Notes: generated by a model from the sequence alone, not told the origin. A DNA stretch of 64,000 bases from Paragordius varius (GCA_964247055.1 OZ176056.1:7626001-7690000), one strand, 5' to 3'; shown: positions 1 through 12,659, counted from the first letter of the stretch. Numbers and translations are program-made.

Positions 1-634
1 TGAGTATTTATAATTAAAGAGCGCCTCTATAATTTACCTCATACTGATTATCATGCACTCATTAGATAATCGTTGATTGAGACCTACCTAAAAAACTAAC
101 TAGTTTTGTGAGTTTTAAAACTTATCATATTAAATCAAAAATTTATATGTCTAACAAATAATATAATACTAAAAATAAAAGGGTCCTGATACGGATAATA
201 TCTTATATCAGATCCACCGTATTTCATGATTTATCAACTTAAGGTATTCTTTTATATAGAATTTCAATAAAAATCACAAAAAATTTATATCATACAATTT
301 TTTTTCAAATTAGGGTGACCGCATCACTTTAATAAATTACTTAAAGCGTTTAAGTTCCAATCAGATTGCTTTATTGTATTGAATTATCTTTAAATTTATT
401 TAATCAAAACGGTTCTACTTTATGTTATCACCTATTTAATATTAAAAATCATTTTTGACGTTAACCAATACCTTATGATATTATATAAGAAATGATTATT
501 TTACAAATGATACAACATTTGATTTTTTTTTCAAACTTAATTAAATAAATTTAACATAAAAAATGTCGGAGATTAAACAAAAAATGTTTTGAGTTTGTGT
601 TGAGTTAAAAATAAAATATAATGTTTATTATTCT
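1..634. other. AT-rich stretch, no gene seen
   Basis: No coding exon, RNA gene or defined repeat could be supported here. It lies upstream of the IGFBP-like gene on the same strand, so it may hold intron or promoter sequence for that gene; the missing signal-peptide exon is expected to be here or left of the window. Confidence 0.5.
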
Positions 635-840
635 GCCTCAATGCAATGCATAAATAGACTTTCTTGCAAGTGTGATGGTGCACAACCCTGAATATTAGTC
701 TAATAAAAATAAATTCTCGAGCTTGGTTAATAAGTATTGAGTTGGAATAAACTTATGTTTTTATTTTTCAACACAATCCATAAATAGACTTTCTTGCAAA
801 TAAGATGCTTAATGTAATGCCCTGAATAGTGGTCTCATAA
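635..840 (+). repeat. Two decayed tandem copies of the IGFBP-like exon
   Basis: Two stretches, about 635-700 and 765-835, repeat the start of the coding exon at 945-1067. All share the core 'agactttcttgcaa' (the exon reads 'ggactttcttgcaa'), preceded by a Cat-rich 'gcat(a/c)aat' segment. The copies diverge or meet stops after a few codons and are not plausible functional exons. The most likely explanation is local tandem duplication of the exon start, followed by decay of two copies. Confidence 0.65.
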
Positions 841-944
841 AAAATAAATATTGGAAATCAAAATTTTGAATGTCATTGAAAAATGTTGAGTTTGATTGAA
901 AAAGTGTTGAGTATAATGTAAATTATATACTTTTATTCGCCTCT

Positions 945-3900
945 ATGCAAAGCATCAATGGACTTTCTTGCAAGTGTGATGGTGAATGTACACCATTGAA
1001 TGTTACGACAGATTGCAAAGGCGATGCCGGGAGAGATGCTTGCGATTGCTGTGATGTTTGTAACAAGGTTAAGGATACATTATATTTTAAGAATTATTTT
1101 GTTTTTTTAGAATATAAATATAAAAAAGTTTGATTTCAATAGTTTGGGATACGGAAATTACCAGCTTTTAATATAAGTAATAAATTGACGTATATAATTA
1201 GAATATCTCAAACGGGTTGTATTTTAACTAATTACTTTCAAAATTATATAAATGGATAAAATTTCGCAAATCAATAGATTACGATTTTTCAGTTAAAAGT
1301 AATATGTTAGCAACGCAACATTTTTTTCATCAAACAGCATTTTTTCAACCGAACGCAACATATTTGAAGCAAAGACAACTTATCAAGTGTTGCGTTTGAA
1401 TGAAAAATGTTGCGTTTGAATGAAAAAATGTTGCGTTTGCATTAAAAAAATGCGTTTGGATGAAAAAATGTTGCCTTTGCATAAAAAATGTTAAGTTTGC
1501 TTGAAAAAATGTTTTAACTGAAAAAAGATTATCATATTTCATAGTGTCCTCCTAATTTAAAATTTAATTCTTTGAAAGAAGATCATTTAATTTTCGTAGA
1601 AATATCTAGATTCAAAAATATTTTATTTTCAAATTAGTTTATAATACACTTTTTATATATTAAAAATTGTAAATTCGTTCGATATTTAAATAGGTTCTTT
1701 CTAAATTCATTTCAAAACTTAATTAAAAATTTAACTCATTTTATATCTAAATATAAGGGCTTGGAACTTTTAATAAGAACCAGTTCCAATTGTTCAGAAA
1801 CCACCCGGTTCCGGTTTCACCTTTTTTGAACCGGTTTCAAACCCTGCTAAATATCTTTATATTTTGTTTATCCTCAGAAAGTTAAATTTTTAATTCCTGA
1901 TATCCAACTGCTTAATGACATGTTTTATCCAAAAAGTTAATAAACTATGAACTAATTCTAGATCAAAAAGACCTTTAGTTAAATATATTCTGCAATAATA
2001 TAAAAATTAAAGCGATTAAGTAAAGTACTTTAATTTATTTCGAAATCAGATTTTTGCATTAGTTTACTTTATAATTGTCGAAGATTATTGTAATAGCAAC
2101 TTAGAAAGTATTTTTCTTTTTTAGATTAATCTTACCAACTTTAAATCATATATAATTATAACAATTCGAAAGTGCATAGTGATCCCAATTTTTTTGGAGT
2201 TCTAAAAGATGGCGAGTTTTTTTAAAAAAATATTTACACTAAAATACTCAATGTTTTACTCCATATATTATGGCGCATAAAAATAATAAATTATTTACAA
2301 CTACAACTCTATTACCTCAAAAAATTTATTTGAATTTTTTGAAATAATTTACCATTAAAAATAAATTTGTTTTTGGAATATATGATAGGTGCTCGGAGAA
2401 ATTTGCCGTGGACCCTTTTGGATTTTCGGACACTGTTCTAAAGGTTATATATGTGAAATCAATGATGACACATTTGATTTTAATTCGGAAGGCAAGTGTG
2501 TTAAAGAAAGACAAAAGGTATAAACATTATAATATTTTATATGATAAAAGATGTAATTGATTTTAAATATTTATATTTCAAGACCTCGTATGCTAAAATA
2601 ATATCTTTTTGGCATCGTTCCTGGTTTTACCAGGTGGATTCCTATTTTAAAGGTCTTTCAGTAACAAATGTAATTTTGAAAGAAAATTAAATATTTTTTT
2701 ATTTAAAATATTGTCCATCAGCTTCTAGGCATTTTGCCCATATCTTAGGTATTGTATGAATGATTCAGAAACATTCATTTTCTTATGCAAAAAACCATTT
2801 GTGGAACCATCCAACGTTTTTTAAAATTATTGAAGTGCTGCTCTGTGAGAGTTCTATTGATGCAAAGCTCTATTGGTCAGAAGGCACCAGATCCGGAGAA
2901 TTCAGTGGATGAATTTCATATCAAAGAGATTTAAGGCGATATTAACTGGTTCTGTTATCTACGAAAAACATCAACCAAATAACTTTGCCATGTTTCTCGT
3001 TCATTTCGATTGTTTTTTGATCATTGTATGGTTTAAATGTTAGCGATAATGTTGTGGATTAATAATTTCACTGGACCTAAAAAGTTCATACCCCTTCCAC
3101 CCCACACTGAGCAAGGTTTTCTTGCAGAAGCGATTTGACAATAGTATGAATGGACCGTCTTGGAAAGTTCACGATTTCTCCGCTTGGTCAAAATCATTTA
3201 TAATTACCTGTCCCGATTTGGTCATAAAAATATTTTTTCGTGACATCGAAGCGGGATTTCACAGTCTACTTTGCAATTTGTATTTGTAATCGATTTACCG
3301 TGTTTATTGGTAAATATATTGTTAAGTTTAAATCATGTCCTCATTCATCCTTTAAGGTCTTCGCAAATGTATGATCTACCAGAGCGCCCACATTTTTTCA
3401 CGTGAAAGCATGTTCATTGTAAATCAATAGAGTGTTCACCATATGTTTCTACAGATAAACGATAATCAAGCCCTTTTCTTCAGATGGCAATGCATACCAC
3501 AATTTTTTCAAGTACAAAATTCGAGATATACTGAAGTAAGATAGACGAGTTTTTGGTAGACTTAAATTGTTGGTGATTGTAGTAAATTTAAAATGGAATT
3601 GGTATCAAATTAATCGTCTGCATACTTTTCCAAATTCCCCTGGTTCCACTGACCTTTCACTTATGTCCTGGTTGACATATTGGGATTATAGCTTTTTGTA
3701 AAATTTCCGTTTTGAAAGTTATTTTAGTAAAATTTAATCATCAAACATTGTTCTCATATGTTAGATAACTTACATTTTTACAGATTTGTGACTTCTAGTT
3801 TTTATAATTGGGAAAGCTCCAAAAGACAAATGAAGCAAACAGCCGATATTAACAAAATATATCATTTTGGCTGGTGTATTATAACCTGAAAGCTTTATAA

Positions 3901-4860
3901 AGTTAAATATTTACATTTTCTAACCATAATACACATTTCGGCCCGAAAAAATTTGAGATGAGGATTTTTTACATTATTTTTATAATTGTATAATGCGTCT
4001 TAAAGGCTAAAAAAGCATATTTTGTATTCAACTTAATACCTAAAATATTTTTTAAGATATTCAAACTTCAAATCGTCCTGGAATATAAAATACCGCAAAA
4101 GACCATGAGTGTTATACCGTTAAGAATTTATGAATACACTTGGTATATACATAAAAACATTTAAGTTCAATATGTTGTCAGATAATTATGATTAAACGGT
4201 GTTTTCATTAACTTTAAGGGCAAGAAAAATCATTAAGCATTTGGTATATTTTGCTATGCATTTTAATAAAAATATGCAAGAAATCATATTTCAAAATAGT
4301 ATGATGAGCTAGTTTGGTACACAATAACCTTAAAAAATCAAGTATATGCACCTGGTAGTTTCAACAAAAATACTTAATTTATTCATATTTCTAGTGAATA
4401 CTCCTAAGATAAAATATTGTTGAATAAATAGTTTTAGTTAAATTGATATCCATCGTGAAATACTTGTTATAGTTAATACTAGCCAGTATATGCACAATTT
4501 TTATTCAATCGAAAAGGTAAATACTACTCACATAGTTTTTGAAGAAGTATCTTCTAAATATATACTCAATAATCATTCATATTATATGATTTAAAGAATT
4601 TAAATGAAACATGCGGGGATGCTGATCAACAAGGAACTTGCTTACCTCATCTACTATGTCAAGACAAAGAATTTTTGTCTATACCCCGCTGCATTACTAA
4701 CCCACATTATAAGCCACCCAATGTTGATATCCAATCTAACAGAAAATTGAAATTTAAATCTAGACGTTTGACAGGGAAAGGAAAGAAAAAATTTAATAGC
4801 CAGACAAAACCTTTGCGCCGAAATCAACAAAATATTTTGGACACATTTTTTCCATATTAA
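945..4860 (+). CDS. IGFBP N-terminal-domain cysteine-rich secreted protein, 5' partial
   Basis: Three exons, all joined in phase 0: about 953-1067, 2389-2517 and 4597-4860 (stop at 4858-4860). Donors read AAG|GTTAAG and AAG|GTATAA; acceptors are the AGs at 2387-2388 and 4595-4596. Exons 1 and 2 together carry 12 cysteines in IGFBP N-domain order, including the CDCCDVC core (family form CGCCxxC), then GEIC and a GKCV end. Exon 3 adds four more cysteines (ETCG, GTC, LLC, PRC) and a Lys/Arg-rich tail of about 50 residues. The domain binds growth-factor-like ligands in some relatives; single-domain invertebrate proteins of this type are linked to immunity or hormone roles, so the function here is open. 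No signal peptide is visible: the ATG at 945 is in frame but lies in what looks like a splice acceptor, so an upstream exon is likely missing. Confidence 0.8.
1311..1525 (+). repeat. Minisatellite of 'tgttgcgtttgaatgaaaaa' units, both orientations
   Basis: About six imperfect ~20-bp units ('tgttgcgtttgaatgaaaaa' and variants) run head to tail at about 1389-1515. The same motif occurs in reverse complement at about 1311-1370, making a hairpin-prone block. Related units ('aaaaatgttgagtttgattg') lie at about 585-612 and 868-915. It sits in the first visible intron of the IGFBP-like gene. Confidence 0.75.
2600..3720 (-). mobile_element. mariner-superfamily transposon remnant
   Basis: On the minus strand, about 2883-2911 encodes HPLNSPDLVPSD, the mariner signature HPPYSPDLAPSD that holds the last catalytic Asp. 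Further on, about 2707-2750 encodes IWAKCLEADGQYF, matching the mariner C-terminus RWxKCIxxDGxYF. Stops and frame changes are frequent, so the gene is dead. The ends are estimates because no terminal inverted repeat could be fixed. It lies inside the second intron of the IGFBP-like gene, in antisense. Confidence 0.8.
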
Positions 4861-6020
4861 TAATATTGATAGATTATATATATATTTATTTATATATATG
4901 GGTTTTAATTATTTAAATTAGATTCATATACGTGATTATTATAGTTTTTAGTATCCAATTTTAGCATCAGGTTTTACTCAAGCCATAATTAAATTTTTAT
5001 TTGAGAAATTATTCCCATAATAAATTTCTGCATAAAATAAAAGTTATTTAATTTGAATTTGACAAGGGGTGTCAAACAGGTGGTTTCGGAACCACTTGTT
5101 GCCCTTCGAAAATTTTGAGTGGCTCTTTAGAAGGAAAAAATTTTTTTGCAAAAAATTAATCTTTGAGTGGAGATGTAAAATTTTTAAAATTTAAAAGTAA
5201 AAATTGAATTTCATAAAATTTATTAATTATTTAATAATATATTTCCTTAAAAATCTAAAAATCATTAGAATACTTAACACTGGTAAAATTTTTTTACTAA
5301 TTACTTAGAAAAAGAAGCATATTTCTGAAAACCAGATTTCCATTTTTAATAAAGCAATACCCATATTATAGGGGTTATAAATTACGCATTCGATATTTAC
5401 AATTGGTAAACTTTTTTGATATTATTTCAAAATATATTGGAAAGTTATAGTCATTTTTGAGATATTATTTTTTTGCGGAACTTAACTTCTTAAATTATAT
5501 CGATCCATTAGTGCAGTTAAAGTCAGATATAAATTACATAAATTTAATAAATTATAAGAGAATATAATCCGGATTGGGAATTAAAATATGGGTTTCAAAA
5601 TTCTAATAATAAACCCATGTGCAAATCTAGGTGAAACAAGCAGTGTGTTAATATTGATCTTTATTAAGACGTCAGTTTTTATTTTTATACAATTATAAAA
5701 GATTCCTCGGTAGCTCACACATATATTTTTAACATATTAAAAAATGCATCATAAACAGAGTTCAGGCAGGGGGGGGGGTAAGTTTATGTTGTCGGCAAAA
5801 ATTCATGAATTTCTCGAATAGTATTGATTGTGATATATTCCATATTTGTGCAGTCATCAATGGCAGATAAATTTAAAAAATTTAATTTGTCCATGCATTT
5901 GATTAATTTTTTGTTTTTGCACATATTAGTAAATTTAGCAAAAGCAATATAATATATTTTTACCTCTTTATTAATGTTATAATTAATCTGGCGGAAAACA
6001 GCATCTTTATACTTTTTAAC
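4861..6020. other. Intergenic, AT-rich; possible solo hAT end
   Basis: This starts as the 3' flank of the IGFBP-like gene; AATAAA-type signals occur near 5020-5040. At about 5064 'aggggtgtcaaacagg' resembles a hAT terminal repeat (CAGGGGTGTCAAAC), but no matching second end was found. A 10-G run sits at 5770-5779. No gene was seen. Confidence 0.4.
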
Positions 6021-6025
6021 ATATT

Positions 6026-6463
6026 ATGGAGATCATTATTATTAGCCTAACATTGCATTTAGAAGTCATAGTACTCCTTATGAGCTGGTGGCTTTATGAA
6101 ACGAAAATTTTGAGATGACAGTTATTACTTATCATAGTGTAAGACGCGTTTCGTCCTTGTTGTGGATTTTCAGTCACACATAATGAACACGGGCAAAAAC
6201 TGTCAGTTAGGAGTTTGTTTATATAGAGAGTATTTTAAGATTTAGGACCAATTATAGTTTTATAAAGAGAAAACAGAGAACTTAGGGCGCGGAGAGGGCA
6301 ACCGATTGCACTTTGATCATACCAATTCTCATATCTCCTTTATATTCATTCGCCAGCAATTGTCTGACATCTTAAAAGTTCCTTTTAATAAGTCACCAAT
6401 TACTCGATGGGAACTATATGACTTCTAATTATGGTAGGCTAATAATAATGATATCTATATTAT
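6026..6463. mobile_element. MITE with ~70-bp terminal inverted repeats
   Basis: About 6026-6095 reappears as reverse complement at about 6390-6463. The shared core is 'atcattattattagccta', followed by 'ttagaagtcata' and an ending near 'tggtggctt'/'tggtgactt'. The ~300-bp centre has no coding potential. No clear target duplication was fixed, so the superfamily is unknown. Confidence 0.75.
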
Positions 6464-7329
6464 ATTATTTTTACTAGTTAATTTTAATTATATGAAAATT
6501 AACACATCCATATTCTGTATTAAACATTTATCATTCAAAAAATATAAAAACTATTTTTTAAAAGACAACCATTCCTTTTTAACCCTAATTCATCCTATAA
6601 TTATTAATAGAATTATAAAACATACAATTTATTCTGTTAGCAATTTGCATGTATATTTAAGGTGACCAGATTTTTTAAAGGAAAATGCGGGACAAATCTG
6701 AGAAAGGGGGGGGATTTTTATAAAAATGGAAAATGCTGGTTTTGTGATCTGATTCCGGAAAACCGGTAGACCCATTCAAATCCAAATGTGGAAAAAATAT
6801 AATCATTAATAAATGTTCCGAATAGCTTCGCCCTTTTTTGAATTGGGTTCCCAGTTCGGGGCCACCCCGTGTAAACGGTTTTTTTGAAAACAAAATTCCA
6901 CAAAAATCGTGTCTTTGAGACAATTTTCCGGAGAACGTGTTGGACAATTCAATTTCAAATATGATTTTAGTTTACTTATTTTCGATTGCGCCGAACATAA
7001 TCGGCTCGCTTTTTCAATTCAGGCCCTCTTTTTACCCGCTCCCCTCGTAAAATGCCATTTTATTCAAAAAAACAAAGTCCACAAAAATAATTTTTTAAAT
7101 CTATTTTTCCCCAAGTAAACAATATATTAGTAATGCACCGTTTTAAATTCCTATGAGATCATAGCTATTAATTAATTTTTCGAAATAATCCATATGTGGA
7201 TCCTTTTATCCCTTTTTTTCAAATAGCCCTCTCCCCCAGAAGTCCGAAGGACTTACTCGGGCTGCGTAGCAGCACAAGATTTACGCTAGTACATTATAAA
7301 TACAAAAAAATATTTTATTCCTTGGTATA

Positions 7330-10200
7330 TTTTTTATTTGAGTGAATGCGTTTTAGCAGATTGTCATCATTTTTTAAAATATTGTAGAAGTCTTCACAAG
7401 AATTCGTCAAATTATACTTGATAGATAAAATGGCCTTTAAAGTTTCATTATTTAAATTTTTCCGATGTCCACACCTGATTTACTGTGGAAACGCGCTCAG
7501 TAGCGTTTGTTTTAGGTAAAGATAGTGCAAATTCCACAATTATTAAAACATAATTGTATGGAACATAGTTTGTTTCAAAATGATGAAATATTTCTAACCA
7601 TTTCTTTTCTACTGTATTTTTTCTGGTGTCCATAATTTAAGTTTTTCATTACACTAGTCGACAAATTTGGACATTTTTGAGCACCACCACTCAAACTTTT
7701 AAATTATGACTAATTTCAGTGTTTTAAAACCGAATGTGAAAAAATTTTTGATCCCGCCAATCAGAATTTTGAAATATTATAGGTTTTTCAATTTTTCAAA
7801 AACAAGAGAAAATGGAGAGAAAATTAAATATAACTTTATAATAAAATGTTATTATATTATAAACTTAATATTATTTATTAAAGCGTTTTAAACTCTATCT
7901 GTTGAATATAAATATGTCATTTAAATATCAGAGAGAGAAAAATAGTACGGACTTAAACGTCATAATTTAGTCTTTTTCTTTCAAGTGAATTTTTAATACG
8001 TAAAAAAAATTTTTAAAAAAATACTAAAAAAGGGATTCTATGGTTTAAACCTTCGTCTTTTAGATAGGTTATATATTTTTTTGTTAGTTTTCGTTCTTTC
8101 GAGTACTTATTAGGCTTTTTTTCTTGAGTTGGTTCTTACAAAAGATCCTTTATTTTTACCTAGTAGATATACTTTATTTTTTAAAATTATTGGTTGTTTT
8201 GTATTTTTAATTTCAGATGGATATTGTGTAGCCACTTTTAGTAGAATTTACTATTATGGGATTGGACCATTTGTATTTACCTAATCTTTCTATTCAATTT
8301 AATTGTAGAATTTCTCTAACTTTATTCTGTGAATTGGTTAATTTGACATGTCAATTTGCCTGGATTTTGCTTGCAAGTCTCTCTTATCGGGCTTTACGAT
8401 TACTTATTGTTATCTCTGCCATATCTGGCATAATTGGATCGCTTGGGGGATATGCAGAGCTTGTGCAGCCGCCCGGATCTATCACACTATACATAAGCCC
8501 CTTTTAGATTTTTAATACTTTGGCTCTTAGCTTGTTTAGTATCTTATTTAATGCCTAGAATTTTGTTATTCATGCATGGAATATTACTTGTATCGACTTG
8601 TTCGTTTGAATATTTAAACATATGTACACGAGGAATGATTGTTATTTTTAAATTAAATACAAATTTAAAAATTAAATTTCGGAAAAATCCTATTGGTGGC
8701 CTCAATTTTTTTTGTTTGGGGCTTTTCCATGCCATTAGGTATCAGAAAATGCAAAAATAATGGGGTGGTGCAAAACCTTGTTGAGCAGTGTTATAAATAT
8801 ATTTTTTAGCTAATGATACTTCAGAAAAAAAATCATTCTCTGAAAGATTACTTTTTGGGAATTTTTGAGAGATGCAGATGTAATCAATGATTTTTGAACA
8901 TCGCACCAATTGAATTCTGGTTTGAATGTTATCCAATGAAAATTATCAATTTCATTGAATTGCACCGTCCGTCTTCCAAATAATCTTTACAGTTTGTATA
9001 AAACATTTTTATATGGTACAGGATATCTTGGCGATTTATTAAGCCTTGTTTTTCTAAATTATATATAATATAGCGGATGATTAATGGTATAAAAATATTT
9101 TCTAACCTTTCGTGACATTCAAATTTTAGGTTATTTACTTCATTGGCTACTTCGATGGCTGAAATTACCTTCTATCAATTTAATAACATTTTGAAAGAGA
9201 GAAGCTTGATTATGTAAGAACTCTAACCATATTTTTGAAAAATTTTCAAAAAACTTTTCCAAAGTTTTAGGACATTTGTGTGATAAAAAATTGGATTTTA
9301 TAGGAATACATTTTTAAAATTCTTTCGATAGCTGGCAGAAGAGCTAACCAACGAGTTTCAAATATCCAAGCATTTTTTATATTGAACTTCTGCATTTAAA
9401 CAGAATTCCTTAAACGTTTCAACGCGTACCATGTATATAAAAACATAGGAATGTATTTTAACAACTACATTTAACAAATCAGCAGCTATTTGAATAGCGT
9501 TGTGTATTATATGCGCTGCACACCCAACGCCAATAAGGTTTTGATGAAGATTATCGGCTAATTCATGAAAAATATTTTTTGTCCCCTTCTTGCTTTTTCA
9601 TCGAAGTTCGCATTGGTGTTGTCAGCGCAATATGCGATTTTGTCTTTTAGATTATTTATTTCTAAAATATTGATTATTGAAGTAAAAATTATGAAGGAAT
9701 TTCACCGGATAGAAAAATAAAATCTAAAATTTCTGGATTAAAATATCTTGTTTAAGTGGGAAATAATTTTGTTTCCATGTGATTTGATGCATCAGAGTAA
9801 AGCGGTATGAAATTAATTTTCAGGAAATCTTTTTGCATTTCAGAAAATGCATGTGGCGAAAGGACATTCCATACAATGACTTCAGTTTCTGTATGGGCAC
9901 ATGTAAAGTTTAAATTGAATAAGCTACAAATAACCTGTGAGGTACAATCCATAGACCTAAAGGATTGATTGTGATTAACGGCGTGAAAAGATAAAACGCC
10001 TTCGGCTAGTGCCAAATTCTTTTCTTCCTTTAGCGGTTTTTCGATAAAATCGTTCATTTTGAAAGATGATGCCGCCATATCTAAACATTTTTTATGTTTC
10101 TGTGTTTCCATATGCTTTGTAATATCATGCTTGCCGCCATGTGCTAAGGTGAATTCCTCCTCGCATAAACATTTAACAAATGAATTACTCGTTTTTTGAT
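7330..10200 (-). pseudogene. hAT transposase, broken
   Basis: Reading from about 10190 leftwards: a zinc-finger-like CLC...HGG...H...H segment, then SFRSMDCTSQ, then a hAT block with SDASNH (10111-9752). Next come CADNTNANFD and TRWLALLPAIERILK (about 9650-9300). The C-terminal block at 7633-7448 has WLEIFHHFE and IVEFALSLP...NATERV, the hAT dimerisation region. The order and motifs match the hAT lineage with the SFRSMDCTS signature found in many animals. Numerous stops and frame changes plus the 1.1-kb insertion make it non-functional. Confidence 0.85.
7652..8790 (+). mobile_element. CACT-ended DNA element nested in hAT, TTA duplication
   Basis: The left end is 'cactagtcgacaaatttgg' and the right end is the reverse complement of 'cactgctcaacaaggttttg'. 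A tta triplet flanks each side (7649-7651 and 8791-8793). The right end shares a subterminal 'ttgcattttct' with the element at 17706-18777, so they are one family. CACT ends plus a 3-bp TWA duplication fit CACTA/EnSpm or PIF/Harbinger; no transposase was recognised. An 83-codon plus-strand reading frame at 8256-8507, hydrophobic in its middle, is unassigned. Confidence 0.7.
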
Positions 10201-10759
10201 AAAAGGAAATTCTTTCATTAATTATTCGTTAAATTTACAACCTATTTTTGTACTCATATTTTTAAACTAATAGTATAAAAAATATTATATTACCTTGATA
10301 TTCTGGAGTAAAAGTTAAGCTATCGATTTATGGAATTAATTTGTCTTTTTGATGATGTTGGCAGGTAATATAATTAAAATATTAGTAAAAAATATTTTAT
10401 TACCTTAATTTTCTTGAATAAACGTATAAGCTACCGATTTGTGGAATTAATTTGTCTTTTTGATAATGTTGGCAGTAGGAGTAGGAAGCTAAGTGTATAA
10501 TCATATAATATATAATGAATTCAAAAAAATTAAATATTTTTAATTTAATAAAAATAATTTAAATAAAATTGATATAGATTTTAAAAATAACTAATGATAA
10601 AAAATTTAAACGGATAAAAAAAATAAATGTTATATAAAAAATTTAAATGTAATTAAATTTTTTTTTATATAATCGTGAAAAAGCGGGACATTTAAAAAAC
10701 GTAGCGGGACGCGGGACAAAGTGCGAAAAAGCGGGACGTCTGGTCACCTTATGTATATT

Positions 10760-11175
10760 TCATACTTTGCAGTTTAAAACAATAACATATATTTGATAGC
10801 ATTATGAATATTTTATAATATATATATATATATATAATAACAAAATTTGTCTTTATAAAAGCGTGGTTAGATATCCAGATATGGCTAAAATCTGAAAATC
10901 TTTAATTGATCCATTAATTGTTAAACGAATTCAAAATTTAGTTTATTTGTATTACATGTGAGTGCATAAGATAGTTTTGACAAAATCCACATTACTTTCG
11001 AAAAAAGTCGGGAACGTTGGATCACATCCAAATTTTATTTAACTTATAACACCCTATTTGCACTTTAGGCTTTAAACATTTAAGATTGGTCCTTATTTAT
11101 TTTTATTTGCTTATATCTTTTACAATTTAAACATTTGTCCATATTATAAAAAATTAATAATCTTTATTTATTCAC
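10760..11175. other. AT-rich spacer with (TA)n run
   Basis: It holds a short (TA)n tract at about 10812-10838 and otherwise unique-looking AT-rich sequence. The first part of the mariner remnant that follows may begin in here, but no motif supports this. Confidence 0.4.
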
Positions 11176-11179
11176 TAAT

Positions 11180-11780
11180 TTATATTTAAATTCGATTTTT
11201 TTGTATTATGAAGCCACGATTGAGGCAGCGTTACGGGTTTCAATCGAGTGAGTTTTGATGAAATTATTTTTGGATGGAATCTTAACGGGTAAAAAATGGC
11301 TTTATTTTTTAATACAACGGAAAATATAATTGCTTTCACCCAGTCAAGCCGATCCATCAAACAAAAGGCCAAATCGTTTAGGGAAGAACGCCATGCTTCG
11401 TGTCTTGAAAAGCAGTATTATCAATCTGTAAAGCCCGGTGAAACCGTTAAAAATAACGGTATCATCACCAAATAATTAATTTAAACAATGGATTATTATA
11501 AGAAACCACCAGAGTTGGCCCAGAACATGGCAAAGTAAGTTTTCTACCTGTCTGCTCCGTCTCACACAGCAAAATCAGTGAGAAACACCTTAACCTCGGA
11601 AGAAATTCTTTTGCATCCGTCGTACACACCTGACCTGGTGCCATTGACTCATAAGATTTTACACGAATGTGCCAGCGCTTATCACCAAGACGATCTTGGA
11701 AAATGGCTTGAGAATGGTTTGAAAAAATATCTGTTTTTCTAGCATTGCCACGAATATTTTATCTGGGAGATGTGTGAAAT
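11180..11780 (+). mobile_element. mariner-superfamily transposon remnant, second family
   Basis: Plus-strand fragments read LTGKKWLYF near 11280-11310, KPGETV near 11430, APSHTAKSVRNTL near 11550-11590 and HPSYTPDLVP near 11613-11645. They correspond to the mariner motifs LTGDEKWIYY, KPGETIN, NARPHTAK and HPPYSPDLAP in the right order. The frame shifts several times and stops occur, so the copy is dead. It is on the opposite strand to the mariner at 2600-3720 and diverges from it. Ends are not defined. Confidence 0.8.
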
Positions 11781-12656
11781 GTGTAAATATAAAATAAATA
11801 TTAGATGTGGTCCTTTTAAAATTACGGTTTTTTTTTATCAAAGAATAAGCAGATATGATTGCATCCGGTAAACTAATAATCCGTTTTTCAGTTTTTATAA
11901 CATTATGATAAATGAAAATTAGTAAAGTTATCAAATTTATTAGATAATAATGAATTAAAGATCACAATAATAGTTATTTCAAATATTAACTTTTATTTGC
12001 ACAGATTCTCACATTACATCATATTTATATAAAAGATATATAATTAAGTAATTTTCTATTAAAAATTGCATCATGTAAAGTAACCGAAGGACATATGTAA
12101 AGTTATAGAATAAAAATAACGATTGTAAGACAAAACATATCGACGAATATTTTTGATTTAGACGACCATAATTTTACTTGTAATAAACATTTAAGTTAAA
12201 TTGCGAAAATTAAGGATTTAATGACATTATTTTTCTTTGGAGAATGATATGAGTCTATTGCTTTTATCATTTTATCTTTATAATTGTAATTTTCACAGTA
12301 ATAATACAAAAAAATATTGGCCTAAGTTATTTTTTTGGTAGTATCATGGAGACTCTATACATCTGATGGTGTTATTGTAGATGTCGCAGTCTTTTTCCGT
12401 TTTTGAATTGGAATATCACTTTGTGCTATACTTTAATGGACGAATTCGGTTTTGTTATTTATATTTTTAAGGTTTCCTGTTACAGTAAAAATTAAAAGTA
12501 TATTTATACAGACTAACACAAAAAACAAATTTTATGTTAAAATAATAATTGAATTCTCGTAAATTTATTAAATTAAATTGAACTATATCCGAAATTACGA
12601 TACATGGTAGTATCTTTATATATGAATTAAATACAAAAGAAAAAAATGATCAAATA
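11781..12656. other. AT-rich stretch, nothing recognised
   Basis: No coding exon, inverted-repeat element or RNA gene could be supported. The sequence is low in complexity, with many A and T runs. Confidence 0.5.
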
Positions 12657-12659
12657 TAA

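Larger units (their letters stand above)
6658..10751 (-). mobile_element. hAT transposon, ends and 8-bp TSD present, interrupted
   Basis: The ends are 'taaggtgaccagat' on the left and its reverse complement 'tctggtcacctta' on the right. They are flanked by an exact 8-bp duplication, tgtatatt, at 6650-6657 and 10752-10759, which is diagnostic of hAT insertion. The transposase lies on the minus strand, with protein matches at about 10200-8800 and 7640-7330. A CACT-ended element at 7652-8790 separates the two blocks. Internal 'gcgggac' motifs near both ends look like subterminal repeats. Confidence 0.9.

Noticed and set aside
1311-1525. Regularly spaced repeats resembling a CRISPR array
   Set aside because: Units are contiguous without unique spacers, are imperfect, occur in both orientations and lie in an animal gene intron; this is a minisatellite.
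8256-8507. 83-codon hydrophobic reading frame as a membrane-protein gene
   Set aside because: It lies inside a CACT-ended transposon nested in a hAT, with no recognised family and no supporting splice sites.
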